Notes: generated by a model not told the origin, from the sequence alone. A DNA stretch of 64,000 nucleotides from Gnetum montanum (GCA_015680685.1 MNCI01004158.1:351885-415884), one strand, 5' to 3'. Positions 34,450 through 46,887 are shown, numbered from the stretch's first letter. Translations and numbers: made by a program.

Positions 34450-35306
34450 TGATGAGCAGCAAGGTACCCCTACACCCAACCATATGAATATGAGCATTCA
34501 CATGCGATTTGGTTGAACTCTTAAGGATTAAGTGCTTATGCACCCACATAGAACAAGGATGAGTTATGCAATTGTTGTCTTCCCAAGCTTACTTGTAAGG
34601 CATAATTGTATGGTTAAGTAAACTTGAGGTATATGATTTTTTATGTTTTTTATATTTTCTATCTTGGTCTCCTAAGTGTGTGAAATGAAAAAATTTAGTT
34701 AACTAATGGGTTTTTGTAACCCTAATGTTAATCAAATCCTAACACCAACATTCGTTTCCACTCTTTGAACACATCCTGAACTAGTGTAACACTACTAGGA
34801 TTATCAAATGCTAGTCATTACTAGGTTACCAAGTGTTCCACATATGCTCGAAGTGGTCGTGTGTTAATTCGTTGATAATTAATAATTCTATAGAAATAAC
34901 ATTTATTAACTAATGAGAGCATCAAATAATAGTAAATAACATTAAATGCAATAGTTAAGCTATTCTGAATGTTGCAAGGTTTATCATAAGGTTTGCCTTT
35001 ATTTTCGATCACAAGGTGTGCTCAGGTACACAATGCTCGAATAAAGATCCGTTCACTCTATATGACTCTTACTATGGGCACTCAGAAATAATCCTAACTC
35101 TGGAAGAGAAAAAACTACAAGAGTATGACTAAAGGACTAAAAAATACTCTCCAAAACCAAGTGCCCCTATCTCTTATTTATAGACAACGAGACAGGCTCG
35201 GACATCATGTGTAAAATGTTGGGGATTCGATGTTGCTTGGCCAATCTGATATCATGTATCCGATGTCAGGGGTTTGATATCGGGTCACTTATTTGGTGAC
35301 TCATTA
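34450..35306 (-). mobile_element. 5' LTR of C
   Basis: 857 bases, TGATGAGCAG...GACTCATTA on the plus strand (the last CA mutated to TA). Inverted TATA box at 35175-35182. Followed by the GTCCC duplication. Confidence 0.93.
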
Positions 35307-35311
35307 GTCCC

Positions 35312-35760
35312 TTATACCCATTCACACATTGACCGTGCTTAACCAAGCCCTTCCCATGATGATGGGGAAATCACTTTTGTAGTTATCCACCTTGATTACC
35401 AGAAAATTAGCAGGATATGACCACTCACAAACTATGGTTACAATGTCCTCTACTAATCCCAAAGGGACCATAATCAACTAATTTGCTAATTCTAAATGGA
35501 TGTTGCTCTTCTTAAGAGTTGGTAGGTTCTAGGCTTTATACATATCATGGGAGATGAGGTTAACTCTAGAACTAGAGTCAAGAAGAGCCTTGCATGGCTC
35601 TTGTCTAGCAATCTATAGAAAGATGAATGGACTTCCTAGATTAGATCTTTGTATAGGAAGGTTGCTAGCCTTGATCCAGTCAGAAATAGCATGAGTTAGC
35701 ATTACAGTGTAGATCCTAGGTAGCACTTGGTTTGAAGGGTGCTTGAAGATATTTGATGTA
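35312..35760 (-). pseudogene. Protease N-terminal part of D
   Basis: Minus strand: KALLDSSSRVNLIS (catalytic Asp present; Gly of D-S-G replaced by Ser, as in A), then NIHLELAN and FLVIKVDNYK-like sequence. It joins in sense to the part at 25295 across element C. Confidence 0.82.
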
Positions 35761-38179
35761 GAGGATGAGGGTACTAAAGATACAAGGTGATCAGCCGGAG
35801 TAGGTTGTGAGGGCTAGAGAGAACTGTAGGGCTAGAAGAAAGGTTGTTTCTTTGATCAAGTATTCAGACCATTAGGTTGAAAAACTAGTTGTGAGTGTAC
35901 AACCCTTGTAGTATTTTGTTTCTGTGGTTGTGGAGGAATTTCACCTTGCATGGATGGAGCAGGAGGTAACTAAGTTGAAGGTGGAGGTGTGGATGAAGAG
36001 GGATGTGGAGGATGATAAGGATATGAATATGGGTTTTTTCCTCGAGTAGATGGTGAATGTGTTTGGTGGTATTCTAGAGGGTAATAATGATGCTAGAATG
36101 ATGTATGACTTGTTGAACTTCTAGGGGAGACAGGTTGCTAAGCATAGTACCTGTATGGATCTAGTTGCCTATAAGGGTACTGCTACCTTAGTAGTGGCAT
36201 TCCCCATGATTGTGGTTGGTACCACTATTGGTACTATTCATAAGGTTGTGTGGGAGTTCCAATTGGGTAGTAAGGTTGTTGTTGTTGGTGGAATTATCTT
36301 GGATTGCCTTAAGGGTAAGGAAATAATCTTGGAGCTTATCTACGTGCTAGGTGGGGATTTAATGCATATACTCTAGACTCTTGTAATTGTGACACCACAA
36401 GGCAACATCCCTTGGGATGTTTATATTGATAGATGTCACATTCAATTTCATCATCAGAGTCAGACTCCATAGCTTCCTCTACTGTAGCAGCTTTGCCCTT
36501 ACCTCTTTGGTAGGCACGTTCAGCTTCTTTTCGCCATTTATGATTTTGATTACTATTTTACTCTTTGGATTCTTCAGCAATTTTCAAAGCGATTTGAAAC
36601 TTTCATCCAAAGAGTCCCATAACTTGTCAACCTTGGCTGAAATGTCAAAAATAGATTTTTGGATAGGCAAGGTCTTTCTATTCACCACCTCATCAAGTGG
36701 TGACTCCTCCTCATCACAAAATTAGACCTCTTTTTTTTTTATGGATGGGGCCCTATTGTATTCTTTAGCACTCTCCCTTTTTCATAGCTCACCTTCTTCT
36801 TTTGCTACTTGCTTAATTAGCCTTTGTATCTAATGAGCTATCATTTCACACAATCTTCCTTAGGCATACACCCCAAGGGTTCTTCTTGTTTTTGCCTTGA
36901 GTCCATCTATGATGTGGCGAAGTTGTTTCCTCTGAGAGTAACAATGGCCAAGGCATTTATGTAAGAGTGAATAATATTAGCCCATGGAAGCATCCAAGGG
37001 TTCATGTACTCCTTGTTTCTAGCCTTGGATTTGCCGTCCTAGATTAGACACTCTAGAGTACGTTTGATATCTGTCATTAAATAGTTCTAACATGGTGTTC
37101 CATCTTCAGATAGATTTTGGTTCTAAGGTTTGGTACCAACTTTTCAACTTCCTTAATGAGTGTCCGTGGGAAAAGCCTGAGTTTCTACCACTCATTCTTG
37201 ATGTTTTGTAAGGCACAAGCATCTTGAAAATCTTGCAGATGTGTCTACAGATCAGAGTTGTATCCCTCCTCAAATCTTGACATATTGTTCATGTCTAGGT
37301 GCTTGATCCAACTATCCTTCATATGCCTAGTTGGAATTCCTATTGTCTCCATAATGTTAAGCATACTTCGAGTTGCTAGTAAAGGTTCATCATCATCGCT
37401 ACGTTGATGACGCCGATGATGGTTTTAGCCACCCCTTCGATTTTGGTGGCCTTCATAGTCATTATTATTTCATTGATCACCTTCATCATGGTTGCTTCGA
37501 TGATGACTTCTATGAGAACTGTCAGATGAAGAGGAATGTTCAGAATCAAATGAAGAGGATAAAGAGGAAGGTGTACTACCACCACCATCGCGGTGTCTGC
37601 CATCACTCTTACGCTTTTTATGATCTCTGTCATTAGATCCCTTATTATTGCGATGTTTGCATGAGTCCCTACTTTGGCTATCACTCTTTCTTGAACCTGG
37701 TTTATGAATAGTTGATTACAGGGTCAATTTTACACCCTCACCATCATTAGCAAGAGGTGGAGAATCTTCATGTTAAGAACCTTCCAAGGGAGGGTCCTCA
37801 TTGTTCTCTTGATCTAGTAGGAATAAAGGGTTAGTGTAATGTTTTATGTTTGTGGCTTCATGGAGTCTCTCTTGATGTTTGTCTCGCTTACGTTGTGTTT
37901 CAGTGTGATGATAGTTCCAAGTGTCATATCCATCCACATTGTACTCTTCATGAAGATTTGCTATGCCCAACTTCTTAAGGGTTTTAATTAGCATTCCGAG
38001 CATAAATCTATCGGGGGCAAAACATCATGGCCCTCCATATCACGCCATTACATTTGTTCATCCTAATGTATGATGAAGGTGAAATTCAACAAAAACTCAT
38101 TTGGATGAGTGTATATCACCTTGTATTCTTATGGGACCAGTGGTTTAGTATCGTCATGCTTATGAGAAGAAGAAGACAT
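35760..38179 (-). pseudogene. gag of D
   Basis: Starts at ATG 38179 (MSSSSHKHDDTKPLVP). The N-terminal region YTHPNEF, charged linker with Ser/His repeats (37370-37700), gag core near 36800-37330 and Pro/Tyr-rich tail match C domain for domain. Many stops. Confidence 0.8.
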
Positions 38180-38310
38180 TTTGTAAAACAAAATGAAATT
38201 GTCAGTGTGCTTTTATAGTTTATATATAGTGGGAATGATATGGACCTTTAGGTTTGTACAACGATATTAATGGTATTCACTTAAACCTAAATAGTGAATG
38301 AGTGGTGTTC

Positions 38311-38340
38311 CACAAACAAAGTCCCCAGCAACGGTGCTAA
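38311..38340 (-). other. Primer-binding site of D
   Basis: Minus strand next to the LTR reads TTAGCACCGTTGCTGGGGA, a one- to three-change variant of the tRNA-Asp complement. Confidence 0.82.
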
Positions 38341-39257
38341 TGATGAGTGGTGAGGTACCCCTACGTCCAACCATACGAATCACGAAGTGTTCACGCATGA
38401 CTCGGTCGAATTCTATGGACTTTTTTGTTTCCAGTGCACTAGCTCTTTTAGGAAGTGAATCTAGCTTTAAGGTCAATTGTTGTCCTCCCAATTACAGTTG
38501 TGATGTTTGTTGGTATGGTTAAGTATAACTGACACATCTAATTTTTATCATTTTGTATTTTGTATTGTGGGTGCCTAAAATGTAGATAAAAAGGAGTTTA
38601 ATTAACTAATCTAAATGACTAATTAAATAATCATTAAACTAATCCTAACATAAGCATCTGTTCCCACTTTCCGTACATGTCTTGAACCCACATATCCACT
38701 GTTGGATGAGCAAACATTACGCTATTGGGCTTACCAAGCAATAACGCTACTAGGATTACCAAGTGAATACATGTTACGCTTGAAGTAGTCGTACTTATGT
38801 ATTTAATCTATCTAGCTTAATAATTCTCATTAACTCAATTGCTAGGAAATAATTGCGAAATAATGAAAAATAATTAACAAATAATTGAAAACATTGAATG
38901 CATAAATAAGAGAGTTAATCTATCCAAAGTGCTACAAGGTTTATCAGAAAGCTTATCTTTATTGTCGCACACACTATCGTACTCAGGTATAACAATGCTT
39001 TAATAAAGATCCGTACACTCAATAACTCCTACTACGGGCACTTGCGGAAAAATTTCTAACTTTCAAATGGAAAAAAAATGTAAGAGCTTCACTACAATTG
39101 AAATCTAGATTCTCCATAAATGTAGTAGGTAGGTGCATATTTATAGGTGACGGATAGACACCACCTCAACGAGGCATCGTTGATGCAAGTCAAAATGCAT
39201 GAACGGGGCCTCGTGGATGAGGCCTCATTAACATAGCCAACCAACAACGACTCATCA
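38341..39257 (-). mobile_element. 5' LTR of D
   Basis: 917 bases, TGATGAGTGG...GACTCATCA on the plus strand; inverted TATA box at 39138-39145. Followed by GGACT, the right target duplication with one change. Confidence 0.92.
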
Positions 39258-39546
39258 GGACTCATATCCAAGAATAAGAATTTATCATCAAAAGAGGAAT
39301 AAGTACACACACACACACATGCTTAGTAAATAGTAAGTAAATAAACATTTGGTCAATTGACAAGTCTAATTTTTGTTTTATGTCTACATATTATTAATGT
39401 GTTAGCCTAAAAGAATATCTTGGAATAAGAAGTAGCATAATTTTATTTTATTTATAGTAGTACATCTATTTTTTTATGGTTCATTAATTTGTTTTATTTT
39501 ATTTTCACCTTTATGGCCAAGCACTAGCCATAGGCTAGTTAAGGGT
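39258..39546 (+). other. B internal 3' end
   Basis: No gene. Short (AC)n run at 39304-39319, T-rich DNA, and a short purine tract GTTAAGGG just before the 3' LTR that may serve as polypurine tract. Confidence 0.55.
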
Positions 39547-41341
39547 TGTGTAAAACCCCAAAAATTAGTTTAGTTTTTAATAAGTATTTTATCAAAGACA
39601 TATATTTTAATTAATTTTATATTGTTAATTAGTGTTTAAGTAATGGTTATTATATTTTAGTTTAGTGGTGAGTATTAGTTTATTATTATTAATTTGTTAG
39701 TTTATTTTAATTAATATGATATATTATTATATANNNNNNNNNNNNNNNNNNNNNNNNNNNNNNNNNNNNGTAGCTTGGACAAGGAGCCCGGCGATCTTGG
39801 TAGGTGATCTGGAGAAGGCCTTGCAATAGGTTGAGCAGGTTCAGCGTTTTAGGCCAGGCCATGGATGCTCTCCATCAATTGCAACTCTGTGACCACGTCA
39901 CTTCACCGTTGGGTCGGTGTGCCTCCAGCGTGATTGGCCACGATTTGATTGTAGCAATGACAACCAGGGTTTCATTGTTGCTGGGAAATGAGGGTTTCAC
40001 TGTTGCAAGCAGCGAGGTAGCAACAGTGAACAGGAACTAATGACGCTAGTAACGGCACTAGCAGTGGTAAGTAGCAATGACGACGTGATGTAAAAGAGCA
40101 ACAATAGAGTGTAGTGCATCAAGGGTTTTTGGCGGTAGCAATTTATGATGCAGGAAATGTGGATCATGGCATGCACAACAACGATGGCGATGGCCGGCAA
40201 TGGTGATGGTGCATGCAATGGTAATAGGGCGCATTCAGTGATGGTGCAGTAGGTGCAGCAACATCAGATGTGTGGTGACGATGGCTATGACAAGAGATGG
40301 ATTAGCAGTGTGGCATTGGGGCCGGCAGGACATGGCAAAGGTAGCAATACTAGTAGCTGCGTTCCATTTGAATGCCTACTATACTTGCACCTACATAGCC
40401 TCAGAAATCTATCTTTGTTGGACCTCGACAACAATGACTTCTTTAGTCCAATCCCATCTGAGCTCTGCAACATGGCAACCCTACATTCCATAGCAACAAG
40501 GTCAAGCTTCAAAAGAATCTAATTGGGCATGCAACATATCTACACCTTCATGTGATTTAACATGTGATAAGGTCTTCCACCATTTCTGTCAGACTTCATA
40601 CTAATCCAAGACATTAAGGATTCCCAACTCTAAACTTACCCCAATATTAATGGATTGACATTGGATTCTCTAATATCCAACCTATTATTAAAATAATTAT
40701 TTTTAACCTTGTTGTAGTATAAATAAGACTTCAACTTTGTAGTGAGGTGTGTATCATTTGTGCACCCATCGGGCACCTATTAGGCATTTTTTTTAGCATC
40801 TTTTGTACAACCTTAGTGAATCCAACATGCACCCAAGGTGTGCACCAAAATTGATACCCAAACAAATCCACCTCATGTTGAAGTTCAATTCCCCTTGAAG
40901 AATTATTATGGGAGGATTCGTTAAGCTTTGTGATAACTAAAGACCATTAGAGTCCATTATCGGGTTGTCGAGGTTGCTGCATTGTCTAGCCAACAAGGCA
41001 TAATCACAATTTAGGTGAAGTCTCCCTTGTAATTCTCATCATCATCTATGCTTGTAACTTTGACTTCAATTTGATTTAATTATAAATCTTTATTCTTGAA
41101 CTTGAGATTAGAAGTTAGGATAAAGGTTCATAAATTTACTTATGAATGACAAGCATAAGTGTGGAATTTGTTTAAATTGAATTCTAATCATTTATTATCT
41201 TGATGATTCTTTGACTTTTTAAACCATTCCTCCACAGATACGACTCACAAGTTAGTCACAAACAAGGTGATAATCTTTACAATAAAAGAAAGAAAAATAA
41301 ATTTTTAAGATATCCAGCACTGAATTTTTCCTAGCTCATCA
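39547..41341 (+). mobile_element. 3' LTR of B
   Basis: GTGTAAAACCCC to AGCTCATCA; homologous to 8183-10106. The assembly gap 39734-39769 falls in the AT-rich zone. TATA box at 40718-40725. Carries the second copy of the LRR fragment. Confidence 0.88.
40361..40522 (+). pseudogene. LRR gene fragment in B 3' LTR
   Basis: VPFECLLYLHLHSLRNLSLL, DLDNNDFFSPIPSELCNM. The same LRR segment as at 9075-9287, with independent changes (DLSDN to DLDNN, GSIP to SPIP). Confidence 0.62.
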
Positions 41342-43190
41342 TGCCTGTTAAACCAAAATGGTACGATGGCCTCCTCACTTATCTTCTTACTCAAGAGATG
41401 CCACAAGAGTTATACCACCAAAAAAATAATAGTTTCTTCATCAAGTCAAATGCTTCATGGAGATTAATGGATATCTTTACAAGGTGTGTGCTAATGGCCT
41501 AGTTTGTTGGTGTGTTCCTGATGCTGGTCAACTGCATGTTCTCCAAGATGCTCACAAGGGTCCTTGTGGGGGCCACTATGCAAGGAGACACATGACCATT
41601 AAAATCTTGATGGAAGGGTACTATTGGCCAACAATCTTCAAGGATGCCCACCATTTGTCCACTCTTGTGAATGTTATCAATGAGATGGTGGGATGACTAC
41701 TCAAATGGAGGGACCTTAGTAGCGAATCCAACCATTGGAATCCTTCGACATCTGGGGCATTGACTTCATGGGTCCAATCACACCCATGTTAAATGGAAAG
41801 GCATACATAATAGTTGTTGTTGACTATTGTACAAAATGGGCAAAAGCAGTAGTCATCACTGATTTTACTTCTTCCACTACTACTCTATTTGTACAACAAA
41901 ATGTTATAAACACATTTGGAGTGCCATGTGCATTAATTTTTGACAACGATACTCATTTTATAGGTGCTACGTTTTGCAAGCTCATGCAACACCTGGGGAT
42001 TGAACACAAATTAACAACACCCTACCATCCCTAGGCCAATGGTCAAGCAAAGATACCAATAGGGAGATTACTAAAATATTAACAAGAAAAACTAGCAAAT
42101 ATAAGAGAGACTAGAGCACAAAACTTAACGATGCCCTCTGGGCATACCACTCAATATGCAAACTCGCTATAGGCTACTATCCCTATGAGCTGGTGTATGA
42201 AAAATTACCAACTCTTCCAATTCAATCTGAGCTTCGTATAGTTTCAACAACTTGTGACCTAGACCTTGACCTAAGCCTAGCACAAAAAGAGAGATTGATC
42301 AACCTTAACATGCTAGATGAAAATCGGTTAGTAGCCCTATCTTTAAATGAAATACACAAAGCATTCAGTAAATAATGTCATGAGCTTAGAATACATAAGT
42401 TAAACTTTCAAAATGGGGATAGGGTCCTCTACTAGAACCCCATAGATGTACCTCAATGAACTAAGTTCCAAACAATCTTGATAAGGGCCTTATATTATTT
42501 ATGAAACCTTTCCTTCAGGGACCATGTTAATTTATAAACCTAAGATCCTAAAAAAGAAACAATTAGTCAACATGCAATTAAAACCTTTCCATGAGTCCAA
42601 GCAAAGTAGTGTCATCAACACCTCATTGGATGGACATCCATGCTTAGTCTTTTTGATCTCCTTCTTTCAACTCAATTGTAGGGAGGATGGCCATCCGTGC
42701 TAGTCATTAAATTGGCTCTTCAGCTTTCAACTCTTCTAATTCAATTTGAGCTCCATACACTTTCAATAGCCTGTGATCTTGACCTTGACCTTAGCCTAGC
42801 GCAAAAAGAAAGGCTAGTCAACCTGAATGTCCTAGATAAGAATAGATTGGTAGCTTTGTCTTTGAATGAAGTGCACAAGGCATTCAACAAAAAACACCAT
42901 GACCTCAAAATTAGGAAATTCAAATTTCAACTTGGAGACAAGGTCTTTTACTGGAACCCCACACATGTACCACAACAAACTAAGTTTCAAACCTTGTGAA
43001 AATGGCCTTACATCATTTACAAAACCTTTCCTACTAGGGCCATGTTGATCTACAAACTTGAGAGCCCAAACAAAAAATAGGTGGTCAACATGTAGAAAGT
43101 CAAACCTTTCCATTAGCCCAAAAGAGCAATGCTAACAACACCTCATTAGATGGACAACCTCGCTCAATCTTTTGAATCTCCTCCTTCCAA
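41342..43190 (+). pseudogene. Integrase of element A, with tandem duplication
   Basis: Resumes A pol after B. The zinc finger begins MEINGYLYKVC...GPCGGHY, but the last Cys pair is lost (HHLSTLVNV). The core has DIWGIDFMGPI, IFDNDTHFIGATF and TTPYHP, then a TAG where Gln precedes ANGQAK, and a frameshift over the catalytic Glu region. The C-terminal part appears twice: LAQKERLINLNMLDENRLVA near 42290 and LAQKERLVNLNVLDKNRLVA near 42810. Confidence 0.88.
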
Positions 43191-43235
43191 CTCAATTGTG
43201 GGGGAGATGGCCATCCATGCTAACCAATTAAATGG
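42209..43235 (+). repeat. ~520-bp direct tandem duplication in A integrase 3' end
   Basis: Unit 1 from about 42209 to 42725, unit 2 from about 42728 to 43235. Both start CAACTCTTC(C/T)AATTCAAT and end in GATGGCCATCC(G/A)TGCTA. They have diverged substantially, so the duplication is old. Confidence 0.82.
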
Positions 43236-45216
43236 CTCCTCAATTTTTATACTTTTTTGTTTTACAATTTTTTGTTTTCCACCTTTTTATTTTTACACTT
43301 TTTGTTTTACACCATCATTAGTATGTTTTATCTTTCTTAAATATTTTTCAATCTCTTCTATATTTTACTTTATTTTGGTTTGATTTTTCTTATGTTTTTC
43401 TAATTTTTGTTTTCTTTTTCTTTTTCTTTATTGCCAACAAGACACAGTGATGTTGTAGATATTTGCTAATGGTGGTTTGCACTTAATGTTTTTGGTTTCT
43501 AGTGTCTAGTTTTTCTCTTTGAATTTTGATATTGATAACTAAGACAAAGTTTCCTTTTCATGAAACAGGTAATGAGGCCACATCATCCACCCATCAATAG
43601 AACTCTATGGTTTTCCTAGTTTTGGAAATATGAGGTTCCTTTTCCTTAATGAAACTTTAATGAACTTGTGAGCTTGGTAGTTTCCAAATTGGGGAAAAAT
43701 TAAATGGAATGATAAGGGTGTGACTGCAAGGTGATTCGATCCTCTCTATACTTGCCTAAACTCTTGAGTGCATGAGTGTTTTCATAGATTTCTTACCGTT
43801 CCACTATCAACCAAGAGTACAAAGTTAAATCTTTGCATGGTGTGGTTTCCATCCAAAAATCCATAAAAACATAAAATTCATAAAAAATGATAAGAATTAA
43901 AACCACACCTTTTAAACCAAATAATCAGCTACAAGCATTGGTTATGGGACTAGAAAGACATGTTACCAATGCCTGAAGGTCCCTTGTAACTAAGGCCCTT
44001 TCTCACTTACTACTTCTCTTTTCTTCTCAATAAGGAAGGGTGATTGATCTATGGGAACATTCTTGTGTCTTGAGGGGGAGCACTGGTCTTAGTGTCTTAA
44101 TGCAAAGTCACTACAAGTGGTTGGTTTTGATTTGAACTAAGGATGGACTTTATCATATCATTTAACCACAAAATCCACAAGGGACTTCATGTGATCATGA
44201 GATGGAACTCCATTTTACTCTTCTCTCTCATCCACCAATACTTCCTATTATTCACCTCATTGTCAATTTTTCATGGTTGTGTTCAATGTCTTAGTTTGAT
44301 TTGTTAAAATTCATTTGGTAAATTCTTTTGGATTAGGTCCTTAACTTTTCATATTCATTAATCAACTATGGGGTCCACGAACTCCTTGGTTTGAGGATAT
44401 GCAAGCACAAAAAGGGCATGAGCCTGCTATGGGAAGGACCCACTTGCATTTTCCTTAGTTCAGTTAGTTAAGTTCATTATCCTTGGGTAGTTGTGTAATC
44501 AAATCTTCTGCATTCCCCATTGGTTACATCTAACTGTGTGCTCTTTAATGGCATTTTCAAACAAAATCTCATTCTCCAATGTTGTGAACCATCTAATCCC
44601 TCTTCAAGCATTTCATCATGTTCATAGCTTTTTTGGCTCTCAAAGGATCCCAAATTTGTATTAAAACTCCAATTTTTTGAAGTTTGAATTGTGAAAAATT
44701 TTCCACATAGGCTTTGTCAATGGGACCCTGTCAACAAAGTCGATGCATAGATGAGATCTCATCGATGCATGACAAAAATTCTATAAATACATGCATACAC
44801 TTTGTAATTTTTGACATTTATGCATAAATGAGGGGGAAGTTTTTGAACTTTTCAAAGCCCAGAACCTTTCAAGAGTCATAACTTCCGCACTATTTTTCTG
44901 ATTCACTCCATTTTTAAACCTATAGCTATCGAAGGTAAATCGTGGCGACCACAAACCTTAGGTTTTTGATGGGAAACTTTTCTAACTCCCACGAAGGATT
45001 AACTAAGAAACCAACATAAAAAATCAATTTATGAGAGTTAAACTCCTCCAACAAACTCTAGTGGCATTCTAAATTAGATAACATTAAAATAATAATCAAA
45101 TAATCAATCTGCCATGGTCATAACTTAGCCTAAGTGTAACTGCCCAATGAGATAAGGCACTTAAATGCTAAAAGTTACACATTATATGCTAATCTTGGGT
45201 TATGTTATGACAACAT
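43236..45216 (+). promoter_or_regulatory. A spacer between integrase and additional ORF, with a TATA-like module
   Basis: Mostly non-coding, matched in reverse by 26900-28190 of C and, more distantly, by 49450-52400 of E. At 44710-44775 there are inverted TCGATGCAT/ATCTCATCGATGCATG motifs, followed by TATAAATA at 44782-44789. This copies the order seen in the LTRs (palindromic U3 cassette then TATA). The ORF start lies 428 bases downstream. Confidence 0.5.
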
Positions 45217-46887
45217 ATGGCACCTAAGGGAAAGCATGTGTAGGAAGGAAAACCATCCCAACCAAGGGACAAACAACCAAGAACTGGTAGGGGCCAAGAG
45301 TAGGCCCATGAGCAAGAAGTTGAAACCTATGTAATGGGACTTGTTTGGGAAGAACCTGAAGTGGAATCTATCCAAAAAATTCTTGAAGAAGCGGTCAAGA
45401 TTGAACAGTCACACCAAGATGAGGCACCAGGGCCAAGACTGAACCTTGAGGTCACCCTAATAGATGCCTACCTCAAGCAGATCGCAAATAAGGAGGCTGA
45501 TTGAGCACAACCTAGCATGAGGAATTGTTAGATTGACTAGTGGAAATTGGGTGACTAATTTCAAATGTCTTTGACCTTCTAGATACCATCACTGCAACCC
45601 AGTTGAAGCTACTTGAGGTAAGGGGCAAATGCATCATAATGGATGAGCAACTTAAAATAGCAAGAGTAGAGAACCAATTTTTGGCTACGAAGGTTACCGA
45701 TCTGAGAGCTCGTCTTGTTGATCCCGTGTTGCTCAACCTAGGACTAACATGTGATGAAGCTTTCAAACAACTTTAGGACAAACTTAAAAAGGTTAAGAAT
45801 GCAAAGGAGATGGTAGTCTGTGACCAGTCCTTGGCCAATGCCACAATGCATAACATTGAGAAGGACTTGATCCAAACGCGTCGAGAGAATGAGAACTTGA
45901 CCACAAAGAATCATCACCTGTGGAATTTTGATGTGCAGAAGTGGTAGATGGCAAATTTTATCCATCAACATTAGGAGGAGTTAGCTAACATAAACATAGA
46001 ATTAAGGAGATTTATAGTAGAAAATGGAAACCTCTTCATGGAGGAAGTTTATTCCCTTCATAAAAAAATTGCAATTAAGATTGCTGCTTAGAAAAATGAG
46101 GCCCTAAAGTTTGAAAGGGTTAAAAATCATTACAAGGACTAGGTGGGATTGCAGAAAGAGATTAATGAGAAGCTTCTAATTGGTGAAGGCAAAAGTAAAT
46201 GAGGCCCTCTAGTAGCTCCAACAAGGAGGCGATGTTTGGTAGCCTATCTTTGATGGGTTCAACACATACAATAAGGCAAAAATCTACATGAAGGAGCTAC
46301 AGATCAAGGAGATGATTAAATACATGGAGATTCCCAATCTCTGCTATGAAAACCTAGCAATGTTGATTGTCAAAAAGTCATGGTCATAATTGGAGAAACA
46401 AGTGGCCAATTCATACTTGTTGTACGAGGCAGAGTTCAAGCACCATAAAGAGACCAAGCAAAAGCTTGAGATTGCAAAGGTGGAACTCAAGGTTCTCAAG
46501 GTGAAGTTCACTAATCAAAGATCAATTACTAAGAACTTGGCCAAAAGGATGAAAGATTACCAAGAGCTGTAGAATGTACTCAAAGCATTTGACATCGAAC
46601 ATAAACAGTTCATTTCCTAGTTCATGAATGTGAAGGAGTTATTCCCGACAATGCCTTGTCCATGGGATATTCTCATTTTGACCCATATTGGTGATGCAGT
46701 GTGGACTGTGAATAATCCTTGGAGTAAGGAGGAGAAGATGAAGGCACTATTAAATGCCTTTCATCTTCCTTCAGAAGTTATAGCTACCATCGTACAACCA
46801 TAATAATCACCTCAACCACCACATGCACTTGAAGTACGAGAAGGTCCTTTGAAACCTCAAGAGCCTTCACTGCTTGGGATCATTTGA
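45217..46887 (+). pseudogene. Additional env-position ORF of A (coiled-coil protein, deleted form)
   Basis: ATG at 45217 (MAPKGKHV), then VESIQKILEEAVKIEQ and LNLEVTLIDAYL. The plant-specific domain present in D is missing: after ~45530 the sequence resumes at LLEVRGKCIIMDEQLK-type text. The coiled-coil part includes KHHKETKQKLEIAKVELKVL (46390-46572 is open for 60 codons). The C-terminal block DAVWTVNNPWSKEEKMKALL is followed by a TGA at 46885-46887. Several stops. It lies between integrase and polypurine tract. Confidence 0.68.

Larger units (their letters stand above)
25296..35306 (-). mobile_element. Element C: complete-length Athila-like element inserted in D protease
   Basis: 10,011 bases with LTRs at 25296-26156 and 34450-35306 and perfect GTCCC duplications (25291-25295, 35307-35311). 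It contains gag, PR, RT, RNase H and IN in order on the minus strand, a tRNA-Asp-type primer site and a polypurine tract (TCATGGGGGTA), but no additional ORF. By hand count the first ~205 LTR bases differ at about 21 positions, 19 of them transitions. Confidence 0.94.
20349..39257 (-). mobile_element. Element D: Athila-like element, internally deleted, host to C
   Basis: LTRs at 20349-21296 and 38341-39257; flanks GAACT and GGACT differ at one base. Minus-strand order is 5' LTR, primer site, gag, protease (split by C), PR-RT linker, then directly the additional ORF, polypurine tract and 3' LTR. RT, RNase H and integrase are missing; the junction is near 24650-24665. The nested element C and its duplicated GTCCC account for 10 kb of the span. 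Confidence 0.88.
8183..41341 (+). mobile_element. Element B: large LTR element inserted in A pol, itself host to TRG and D
   Basis: Two long direct repeats (8183-10106 and 39547-41341) bracket this span and end in CTCATCA. The first is followed by a tRNA-Asp-type primer site. The sequence left of 8183 (A RNase H) and right of 41341 (A integrase) are successive parts of one pol gene, so B is an insertion. Target duplication is imperfect: TGCC is shared (8179-8182 and 41342-41345). B's own internal DNA is 10107-10701, 19175-20348 and 39258-39546, about 2 kb in total, with no recognisable gag or pol. That makes it a LARD-like non-autonomous element or a heavily deleted Athila relative. Confidence 0.8.
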
